64,000 nucleotides of DNA from Membranipora membranacea (taxonomy: Eukaryota > Bryozoa > Gymnolaemata > Cheilostomatida > Membraniporidae): assembly GCA_914767715.1 (NCBI GenBank), contig OU612065.1:29138001-29202000 (forward strand), read 5' to 3'. The notes beneath the pieces were generated by a model, which ran no database searches, had not been told where the DNA came from, and saw only the letters and a list, made by a program, of their open reading frames with translations. Position numbers and translations under genes: made by a program. Below, one piece after another: positions 49,854 to 58,517 of the stretch (positions within the stretch are counted from its first letter, which is position 1; each line of letters begins with the position of its first letter).

Positions 49854-50699
49854 CTGTAACCAGTTGTGACAGAAATCATATAACCAGATTTACACCCTAT
49901 TCTGGACTCCTGGAGCCTATACCTGCCACAGGAGGATCTTCAAGCAAGTATCGAATCAATCATCACAATGCAATCACAATAAAGGTTATTCCCACAGTTT
50001 AGCCATTGAACAAGATTACACAACTCACCAAATTAGCAATGTATAAATGCAATTTCATGATAAAACTTTCCTCACAAATGGCCAGGAAAGGGTAACTTTG
50101 TAAAATAAAAGCCAATGACTATCAACTGTAGGGTGCCCTTTCTTATCCAAATGGGAGATGTTTTAGGTACAAGGGTTAGATAGCTGCTAGCCACATGCCC
50201 TGATCAAGCCAGCATTCAAGTGACTTTCAAATAATTTCTTGCAAAATTGACTGATGTCCACATCTAAGTTGATGAGCTTGTGTTTACAATTTGATCTTCT
50301 GGGGAATGGTGGGCATAAACTGCCTTTGGAATTGTTCACAGCGTTTTGTCGGAACATTACATCCATCACTCATTGTATAATCCATAGTATAATCAATCAT
50401 GACAATACAATGATATGTAATCAAGGTCATCTCAAGTTAAGGAACTATGAAGGATTATGGGAATCGATCTGATGTAAATTAGCTTTGACCCTCATTATAA
50501 CAATATATATTTTCATTATATTGTATCAAACCAATCTTAACAAACGTGTAGCTCATAACTGGATAAAACAATAAAAAATACTTTCTGGTTTTACCCTGAC
50601 TTACATATAAACAATCGCGGGTGAGGATAACTAATATCTATTGAGTGTGTCTAACCCTATAAGAGAAATGTAATCCAAGTTAAGGAAGTGTGTGCCGGA

Positions 50700-51136
50700 C
50701 TGGTTAGGGATAAAGGTTGATTAAAGAAATCGGATGTCTTATAACACGCCACATCCCGAAGCGAAAGAGTAGTTGCCTTATTGGCGTGGCCGCAATATGT
50801 GCGCCAGGTTGCTCTCTGTTTGCAGGCAGGTCGGAGCAATAGACTTAATATAAACCTAGAAAGGACACTATATGGAGCATTAGCACTGAGGCACTGAGGC
50901 ATTCAATTGTGGGCCACGTAACAGCCTTGAAAGGTGCAGAAGCAATGATGCTAACATTGATTTACTGTCCAAAATCCAGGTTTTTTTGTAGATATTACTT
51001 GGTCTATGGTCGGAGCACTCCTGGTGGCCAACCAAACCCCAGTAGTCTATGGACTGCAGTAGGATTCGAAACCACAACCTTCAATATTTCATGCTAAAGG
51101 AACGGCGCTCTAACCAACTGAGCCACCTCCTACCCC
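50700..51136 (-). mobile_element. tRNA-derived SINE, copy C, interrupted by an insertion
   Basis: The element is in inverted orientation. The tRNA-like head with A- and B-boxes lies at about 51040-51136, and the body and tail at 50700-50838. It matches the SINEs at 25478 and 63319 but is more diverged. A foreign 169-bp segment at 50839-51007 splits it, with GGTCGGAGCA duplicated on both sides. Confidence 0.88.
50839..51007. mobile_element. 169-bp TIR element nested in a SINE with 10-bp target duplication
   Basis: The element starts ATAGACTTAATATAAAC and ends GTAGATATTACTTGGTCTAT, whose reverse complement begins ATAGACC and continues into TAATATCTAC. The termini are therefore short imperfect inverted repeats. 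GGTCGGAGCA at 50829-50838 is repeated exactly at 51008-51017, and only one copy exists in intact SINEs. A 9-10 bp duplication suggests a Mutator-like family, but the TIRs are short and the assignment is tentative. No coding sequence. Confidence 0.85.
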
Positions 51137-51139
51137 GAA

Positions 51140-51725
51140 TCTATAGCTAATAATTGCATCTTAGTGGCAATCAAAAAAAGGTGGATAACGTGGTGTATAC
51201 GGAGGTTATCTAAATGATGGACGAAAACATGAAGATATCAAAAATGTTTATCAAGAACATTATATGAATGGATGAACGCTGTAGTTAGAGTTTTTGGAGT
51301 GACAGGATCACATGTTGTTGTACAATGTACAAGTCACCACTTACCTCATGTGATTGAAGAAGGCTGACTCACGGATGAGCAGCTCAGTTGAATTATCTGC
51401 TGTTGGTTATGTGAAGGAGAAGAAATCAACTCGGCTGGACCTGCTGCTAGCTCGACTGCCACGGATAACAGTTATCCAGCAACTGGTATGTGTCACTAAA
51501 GTTGCTTTGTTGCGCATGTCTATGTATGCCACATTATATCCTTATTCATATTAATCGGATGTCAAAAAACTGTTTGCTTATGAGATCAATGTACTTGGCA
51601 ATGTATATTGTAGGTTTTTCACACGATAAGTGCTCTATTACTTTTAGGTTTCATATCTATGTCACCTCTGTGCCATCAGTAATAAGCCTGGCTACAAATT
51701 AAGCAGATAAAACTTGCAGACTGGC
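51140..51725 (-). repeat. Segmental-duplication block A, inverted copy
   Basis: In reverse complement this block aligns with 54420-55020 (+), and its part at about 51300-51725 aligns with 57640-58140 (+). Shared landmarks include the GTCGAGCTAGC and GTTGATTTC pair, the TCAACTGAGCTGCTC region, CATGAGGTAAGTGG versus CAAAGTGAGTGG, and AACCTCCG-ATACAC versus AACCTCCGCATACAC. It lies 3' of the receptor pseudogene, as the 57640 copy lies 3' of intact receptor 3. Confidence 0.75.
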
Positions 51726-51939
51726 GAACAGGCAACCGTTCTCTAGGAAAATAATTTAACAATAATAATTTAATTTAAATGACTTTCCTTTTGGTTGCTT
51801 GTTGTCCAGTAGAATGGTATTTGAAAGCTTGGCTTTGAATGGCAGAGAGGTGTGCCAGGGCCCAGGTATATTTTTTAAAAATCGGTTGAGGTATTTATTG
51901 TGAGAAGAAATGTTATAAGAATAAGTTTGCTCCCTCTGT

Positions 51940-52013
51940 GGTGGCGGTGCGATATTGCAAATGTTTGGTACCCGGGCCTCAATGCCAAACATTTGCAATA
52001 TCCCTCCGCCACC
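51940..52013. repeat. 74-bp hairpin with about 30-bp arms
   Basis: GGTGGCGG...GATATTGCAAATGTTTGG pairs with CCAAACATTTGCAATATCCC...CCGCCACC around a short GC-rich loop, with about three mismatches. Looser inverted similarity continues outward (AAGTTTGCTC and GAACTTGCTC). It is probably a foldback element inserted into the receptor-pseudogene copy, since the paralogous segment near 57480-57640 lacks it. Confidence 0.8.
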
Positions 52014-52416
52014 GAACTTGCTCTACAAATTTATCAGGTTGATAGAAACGAGAAGTTGCCCTCTCTCAACCACCTGAGGCAGTTAACAAAAAACTAAGAA
52101 CTATTTGTTATCATGCCTATGATAAGCTTCTTATTTATTGACAGATTGAAGATTAAATTCTGCAAAATCTTTTTGAAAAAACTTACTTTTATCCATCAAA
52201 AGAGCTTTTGCTATCTAGATTCTAGATAGTGACAATTGGCATGTTTTCTGGACAGAGGTCAAGTTATCTTTCGTCTATTGTGTGTGTACCGATGCAGTCT
52301 TGACTCTTGATCCATATCTCGATAGGACAGCAGATAATAGAAACAAAAGGACATGAGAGAGTTGATATACAGTTCGATTTATTCTATATTAACATGTTAA
52401 TGCCATATTCACATAT

Positions 52417-52628
52417 TTATGGTCCACTTATAGTTTGAACTTTCACAACATTTATGCATCTGGTAAAATAGCCGCATATTATCTGTTTTACTTTTTTTGC
52501 GATAGGAATCAAATACAGCATACAATGCTAGCATGTGCATAATCAGCCGACTGCCTTTTCTCTCTCTCATTGCGATTGTTTACATTCTGCCTTTTTCTAA
52601 TCTTTGCATATTCAATAAAAAACAAAAC
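52417..52628 (-). pseudogene. Truncated 7TM receptor pseudogene, close paralogue of receptor 3
   Basis: On the minus strand the DNA matches receptor 3 (56340-57281) from the FIEYAK codons to the stop, and on into the 3' flank as far as 52211. Everything before segment 5 is missing. An internal deletion joins the codons after SADY directly to the MLALYAV codons of segment 7, removing segment 6 and the following loop. An extra A in the A-run before GTAAAACAG shifts the frame. It cannot encode a receptor. Confidence 0.9.
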
Positions 52629-52794
52629 TTGAGCTGATGGAGATGCTTATGCTGTTTGGGATTCTGAAAAGCTAAATTACTTTTTTTGGTTAAAATTATC
52701 TTCTTTTTGAGAACTTCCATGTCCTCATTAAGCCTAAGTAGGTAGAAAGAAAACATAATGCTCTACCTTTTCCGCTGCCGTCTCAGGAGCAGCA

Positions 52795-52987
52795 TGTTTT
52801 CACATCCATACCATCATTACGATATGGCAGACATTGACCAGTGAGCGGTGTAACTATATCTATGGGTATAACTTTTAGCTCTTCGTTACTCGGTATGTAT
52901 AGATCCTGTTCTTCAGCACAAGAAGTACACTCGACATCACTGGCACTTGTACAGGATGCGCAGGAATGGTGACAGCTTCGACATTCC
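52795..52987 (-). CDS. Isolated exon with a furin-like cysteine-rich repeat
   Basis: On the minus strand an acceptor (CATTTTTTAG) opens a frame starting ECRSCHHSCASCTSASD and continuing VECTSCAEEQDLYI, then a TGQCLPY segment, and a stop after KTCCS. The spacing CxxCxxxCxxC, seven residues, then CxxC is that of furin-like (FU) repeats, as in the C-terminal cysteine-rich region of PC5/PACE4-type convertases and in other receptors. An internal donor (ATGATG then GTATGG) could instead end the exon early. No flanking exons were found on the same strand. A convertase gene lies 5.5 kb away on the opposite strand, so a duplicated fragment is plausible. Confidence 0.6.
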
Positions 52988-53115
52988 TAAAAAATGTTAC
53001 ACAACACAATAGATATTGCCAACACAGTATTGATTTGGACACTTGAATGTGGGCCTTTTGTAAATGACACTTAGTACAGGATGTACAGAAACAAAACTAA
53101 TGTCTTTTTTTGTAG

Positions 53116-53519
53116 AATGACTTATGGCCGAACATGCCATTCACGATATTTGGAAGTTTGGCGTTGATATCAAGGATTATCGGCATCAAGCTACCAGAGA
53201 CAAAGGACATGCCAATTCCTGATACCTTAGATCGTAAGCTTTTAGTTATTAAAGATCTTTGGACCTCAAGGTTATAGCTTGTTAGCTACAAACCTAAGGT
53301 AAAACTCTGACCTTAACACAACGCCCCATATGTTGAAACAAAAAATCTATAGTAGTTGCAAATGAGCTCTGTCTTGTGACTTAATTCTGATATGATCTTA
53401 TCCTGTCTCTTTTAGAAGTAGAACATGAAGCACCTCTATCTTCTATAATCTGGTGCAGACAAAAATCAAATAAAACAGACAAATCAGATGCTATTGATAT
53501 TAATGTGTCGAAGGTGTGA
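53116..53519 (+). pseudogene. SLC22-type transporter 3' fragment (last two exons only)
   Basis: Exons 53116-53233 and 53416-53519 have good splice sites (TTTTTTGTAG, GTAAGCTT, CTCTTTTAG). They join in frame to about 74 residues and a stop. The first part, TIFGSLALISRIIGIKLPET followed by KDMPIPDTLDQVE, is the last membrane segment and LPET tail motif of organic-ion carriers of the SLC22 branch of the major facilitator superfamily. The rest is a polar cytoplasmic tail. No upstream exons for the other eleven membrane segments were found in the 4 kb before it, which is taken up by repeats and minus-strand fragments. It is probably a duplicated gene fragment; a distant upstream exon set remains possible. 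Confidence 0.65.
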
Positions 53520-54419
53520 TCACGTATTATTTACGATAATTATTATGACTTTTAAACCTTTTAAAAAATGTTGATCGTAATGATATACAATAGACTTTTG
53601 GTAAAACATTTTGATAGTATTACGCATTTCTCCTGGTTCAGTATGATGCAGGAGTTGGGTACTATGTAACCTACACTGTACTGTAAGAGCCCAATAAACT
53701 GCCATTTACATATTTTAATTGATGAAATGCAAGCTTTTGCTCGAAAAATCGAATATCGTATATCAGAATATTCTTAATTGACAACTGTCATATTGGCTGA
53801 AATATGAAGGCTTTCACAGTGTCAGTCAGTTGCATGCAGCTTGCTAGTTCACTGATCTTTCTGAATTTGGATCACAGCCTGTGAACACTGGAATTTATTC
53901 CTACTTTCTCCCCTCGGAGTTGAGTGGAGTGGTTGATAATGAAATGCCTCTACCGGCATCCCGCCACCGTTTGAGCGCTTCAACTAGATATGCACATAAG
54001 TGTAAATGAAAAACATCAACGTGATGGATACAATAATTTGAGTTACTTTGGCACCTTGATTGTCGCTACTCATTGAGGTACTACCTTGGGCTTACACCTA
54101 CCATTTCATAAGTCTGCATTGCAAGTGTAACTTTGTCGTGAAACAGAGGCTATTGTGAACATCAGATCCTGGATAGGAGGATTCAAATATTATCATCAGT
54201 CTCATTAACCAAAGCTTCCTACTTTTTACGTTTCAGATTTATCTGTTTGATTATGGTGAATTTTATTCTCTATGTTAGAAAACTGATTTGACAAAAACTC
54301 ATGCGTTGCAGAAACTTAATGATTCTCTCCCACAGCGCCTCCAGTATTTAATTACATTACTAACTTTTTTCTATCCATTTACACAGTGATTGAACTCCTT
54401 ATAACTCATAAAATTAGAA
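53520..54419. other. Non-coding region, nothing recognised
   Basis: No element, exon or repeat family could be supported here. If block A at 54420 came with a receptor gene as at 56340, that gene is no longer recognisable in this stretch. Confidence 0.5.
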
Positions 54420-55020
54420 GGGCTATTATTGTGGTGGATGTAACAGTTCCTGTGGGTTTTGGGATATTAGGCAGGTATTCAGTTGTGAGATCAGGGTCAA
54501 TGCTTGATTTGTGACATTGTTATTGATATTTGGAAGTGGGCACCGCCTTGTAAGATTTACTGAGACAGAAAGGTCATACGGATTATCTACAGAGGTCATT
54601 GGCAGATACATCGATCTCACAAGTAGACAGTATATGGACATACAATTAATATGAATCTGTATATAATATGAAATTTATAATAACATACATATTACAACCC
54701 AAACCTAAAAATGTAGCAGGATAAGAGATGCAGGATTACTGTAATCTGTGACAGTCGAGCTAGCTGCAGGTCCAGTTGATTTCTTCACCATCACCTAACT
54801 GACAGCAAAAAAACTGAGCTGCTCTGCGTGAGTGAGCCTTCTTCAATAACACAAAGTGAGTGGTAATTTGTACACCAACAGGGGACTCTGTCACCCGGAA
54901 AACTTTAACTTCAGTATACTATCCATGCAATAAAGTTCATGATAAAATGATGAAAACTTTTTCATGATTCAAGCCATCGTTTGGAGAACCTCCGCATACA
55001 CAATGTTATCCACCCTAGCT
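54420..55020 (+). repeat. Segmental-duplication block A, direct copy 1
   Basis: Aligns with 57640-58140 in the same orientation (TGTTATTGAT, GGAAGTGGG-ACC versus CGGAGTGGGTACC, TATGGACATA, TGAATCTG) and with 51140-51725 in inverted orientation. It is not protein-coding in any copy, since stops differ between copies. Confidence 0.72.
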
Positions 55021-56339
55021 CGCTTGCAGTTCATAAACATGCAAGTTGTTATATTAGCTGTAGTTATCCCCAGCCAGTACCATGGCTTCTTTTCAGGAAG
55101 CACACAATTCCCCAACCTGGTTTATATTTCTGTTGTAGGGTTTGACAAGATCAAAAGGGATTGGTTACCCATACCCACAACTTCAGTAAGTCAGGTGAAA
55201 CCGGTAAAAACATTTTTTCCATCTTTTGGTTTGCTCTAGAGATATCATTATGATATGACAAATTAGGTAAAGCTGCTGGTTGCATCCATTCCCATAATAA
55301 TTAAGTGTCAATAGGAATGATCTCGGTTATTTACCTTTTTGTATCGACATTAAGCGGGATTATGTCCAGGGTTATCAACATCAAACGCTGCAAACCAATT
55401 TTTATAAGCAGTATGCCCAGACTATTAAAACAAGCTGCATCTAACTGCGTACAACTTAAATGATCGTACAGATAGCTTGCAAGAGAGGTTGCTTTTAAAC
55501 AAAGGTCAGACTTAAAGCTGTGAACTTTTTATGTCCACCAGTAGGCATTACATCCAATTGTGCACAAAATCTCACAACTTAATGTGGACATGAGTCATTT
55601 ATGCAAAAAGATTAATTGAATTTTAATCAAAATCTGCTTGATGTCAGGTCATTGGTTTGCATCTATCTAACCTTGTACCAAAAGCATCAACAATTTAGAT
55701 GAGAAAGGGCACCAATAGAATTACCCTAAAATTGATAAACATCACCTATAAGTTGCTCATACTCTAGCCATTGTCCGTGGCAAGTTTTTCATGAATTAAA
55801 AGGGATTAATGGAATTAAGATTGGATAAGTATGGTTAATTTGGTGTGATGTGTAATCTGGCTAGAGAGATAGCTCAGTTGGTTAGATGTTGTAACTTTAG
55901 GTTCATGTTATGAAAGGTGCAGGCTCAATTCCATCATTTTATCTCATTTTCTTTCTTGTGTGACAATTATTGATCAAATAATGATAGTATTCAGTTTACA
56001 CCAATCCTCTACCTGCAAATTTTGCAAAGTACATTTTCTGAGGTATCATGCCTTAGGGTAGGAGAAGTGTGCTCAATAGGTACACAGTATTCACAGCTGC
56101 AACCCTCTTATATTTTTCTGACTTTCTCCTACCATGAGTGAAAACAGCAGAGGATGAAATGATGGTGTAGTATTTGTGTCGAGGCAAGTGAAAAGATGCT
56201 ATTCGACCTGTGATGTAGATTTATGTTATTCTGATTATCTATAGTGTAAGACGGCAGAGGGCTGGCTCAAGAACGAGGGCTTTTCATATCCCGGTTCAGT
56301 CTACAGCTCTGATCTGTAATAAAGTCTCACCAACCAGTC
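55021..56339. other. Upstream region of receptor gene 3
   Basis: Holds a tRNA-like segment at 55862-55940. The last about 100 bases (GACGGCAGAGGGCTGGCTC from 56250, then TCTACAG near 56306) resemble the upstream DNA of receptor 2. This is likely a shared promoter or 5' untranslated segment; TCTACAG could also be a splice acceptor of a leader intron. Confidence 0.5.
55862..55940 (+). mobile_element. tRNA-like SINE head
   Basis: A-box TAGCTCAGTTGG and B-box AGGCTCAATTCC are spaced as in a tRNA, with a T-rich stretch just after. The arms do not form a good cloverleaf. It is a different family from the 25478 SINE. Confidence 0.5.
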
Positions 56340-57281
56340 ATGAATATCACTCTATGTGACGATGTGGATATCTGTATTGAGCCCTTTATGGAGAGGATTG
56401 TGGTAGCGACCAGTAGTTTTGTTTTAGCAGCTAATATTCTTCACATGATTTTCCTCTCACATCTTAAGCATAACGGGACAGTATTTTATAAATCAGTAAG
56501 ACTTGTAACCTGCTGTGATATGATGTCTTCACTTTTATGCTCGATCACTTCAATGTGTCTGTGGAGAAAAGCTATTGGGTTCGCATATCCACTTATTCTC
56601 TATGTTATATCATTTTTCACATTTTTTACTATAAGTTTCATGTACTCGATGTACTTGTTTGCCATATTTGACCGTTGGTTAATGTTAGCCAGGCCCTTCC
56701 AGTATGAAAATCACTTTTTCATTAAGAATTTCACAAAAATGGTTTTCTCAGCAGTAATTAATGGTCTGGTTTCTACTCCGCTGATATTCATAATTCAGTA
56801 TTACGCTACAGGGAATTTACCTTGTTACGATGCAAGGTACGGAGTGCTATTTTGTCATCCAAGTACCATACACATTTGTTTAACACCAATATTACTGGTG
56901 AATACTTTGATTATTGTCTTGGCAGTTTTGTTTTTTATTGAATATGCAAAGATGAGAAAAAGGCAGAATGTAAATCACAATGAGAGGGAGAACAGGCAGT
57001 CAGCTGATTATGTCTGCGTTTCCACATCTGCATATTTACTCAGCGCTTTTACATGGATTGTTACTGTATGTTTGATTTTTAGCCAAAACAACCAGTTTAT
57101 GCCAGCAATACCATTATTTAAGACAATAACTATGCTGGTTGATCAATTGAACGGAATCTGGAACGTGCTAGCACTCTATGCTGTATTGGAGTCTTATCGG
57201 AAAAAAGTAAAACAGATCGTAAGCGGCTATCTGACCAGTTGCAGAAATATTGTGAAAGTTCAAACTATAAGTGGACCATAA
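56340..57281 (+). CDS. Intronless seven-transmembrane receptor 3
   Basis: A single-exon frame of 313 residues starting MNITLCDDVDICIEPF with an N-glycosylation site. It has seven hydrophobic segments, IFDRWLMLARPFQYENHFF after segment 3, FIEYAKMRKRQ before loop 3, TSAYLLSAFTWIVTVCLIF as segment 6 and LNGIWNVLALYAVLESY in segment 7. It shares most residues with receptor 2, and receptor 1 is more distant. It lacks the segment 3 cysteine, CWxP and NPxxY of typical class A receptors. A fragmentary inverted copy of this gene and its 3' flank lies at 52211-52628. It is predicted to be a surface receptor; ligand and G-protein partner are unknown. Confidence 0.9.
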   Translation: MNITLCDDVDICIEPFMERIVVATSSFVLAANILHMIFLSHLKHNGTVFYKSVRLVTCCDMMSSLLCSITSMCLWRKAIGFAYPLILYVISFFTFFTISFMYSMYLFAIFDRWLMLARPFQYENHFFIKNFTKMVFSAVINGLVSTPLIFIIQYYATGNLPCYDARYGVLFCHPSTIHICLTPILLVNTLIIVLAVLFFIEYAKMRKRQNVNHNERENRQSADYVCVSTSAYLLSAFTWIVTVCLIFSQNNQFMPAIPLFKTITMLVDQLNGIWNVLALYAVLESYRKKVKQIVSGYLTSCRNIVKVQTISGP

Positions 57282-57639
57282 ATACGTCAATATGGCATTA
57301 ACATGTGAATATAGAATAAACTGTACCTTTATATCAGGACTCGGGTCCATTTGTTTCTAATATTTGCTGTCCCATCGAGATGCGGGTCAAGACCGTATTG
57401 GTACACAATATCCAAAAAGTTGTGCCAGACAACATGCCACATTGTCGCTATCTAGATAGCAATATAGGAGGCGATTGGTTAAATTGATTTTTTTTCAAAC
57501 AAATATTTATCTATTTGTTAAAACTTTTTTTTTTTCAAAACATATACCTAAAACTAGTTTTCCAAAATATTTGAAAATAAACCTGGCACTCTCTGCCATT
57601 TAAAGCTCTCAAAGTCAACAAGCAAAGGAAAAAGGAAAA

Positions 57640-58140
57640 ATCATTCAAATTTCTTTCAGAGTGAACAGTTGCATGTTGGCTGGTCTCCAAGTTGTCTCTG
57701 CTTAATTTGTAACCATTGTTATTGATTTTCGGAGTGGGTACCACTGGGGCAGAGAGGTGAAATAGATACGTAACCCAAAAATAATGGAGCACTTATCATG
57801 TGAAAAATCTACAGAGTTCATTGCCAAGTGCATTGATCTCATAAGTTGACTGTTTATGGACATATAAGTAAAATGAATATGAATCTAATAAGGAATTCAT
57901 AATGTACATTACTGTGCCAACACAGAAATTGTAGTGATTAACAGGTGAGGGATAAATGTAATCCGTTGCAGTTGAGCTCGCAGCAGGTTCAGCCAAGTTG
58001 ATTTCATAACCTTCACATAACAGACAGCAAGAAATTCAACTGAGCTGCTCAGGCTTGAGTTAGCCTGCTTCTATCACACAAGGTGTGTGGTACGATGACA
58101 GGTGATTCTTTGATGCCCAAACTCCTTTAATTACAGAGTT
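57640..58140 (+). repeat. Segmental-duplication block A, direct copy 2
   Basis: Third copy of the block found at 54420-55020 and, inverted, at 51140-51725. It starts about 360 bases after the receptor 3 stop codon and ends about 380 bases before the convertase start codon. Confidence 0.72.
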
Positions 58141-58517
58141 TTCCACCACATACTAATTCTTTCTTGGTGCTGTAAATTATCCCTAATGTACCTCATTACA
58201 TGATATAGAGTATATATTGGAAATTCATAAATTCCGATGCAACAATAAATTACATTTTTTGGGAGCACATAAAGCAAACGAGTATGAGGAACTTTCTTTG
58301 CCTCATTAATCCAGCCAATTCAGCAAAAAGTTATTTCTCCCTAAATATTGAACCCAGCTGAACTGATAGTAACCTTGCCTTTTTAACTTAGTCAATTTTG
58401 GCACCATTAAAGCGAGAGTTATGTGATTCACCCGGATCTAGTGATATAAGCCACTCTTATACGACATTTTCTAGTCCATTTCGGACTAGGCCTTGCAGTG
58501 ATCATCTACAAAAAACA

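Noticed and set aside
54964-55239. 91-codon frame on the plus strand starting with a hydrophobic run
   Set aside because: Its first part lies in duplicated block A, whose inverted copy does not keep the frame open, and no motif is visible.
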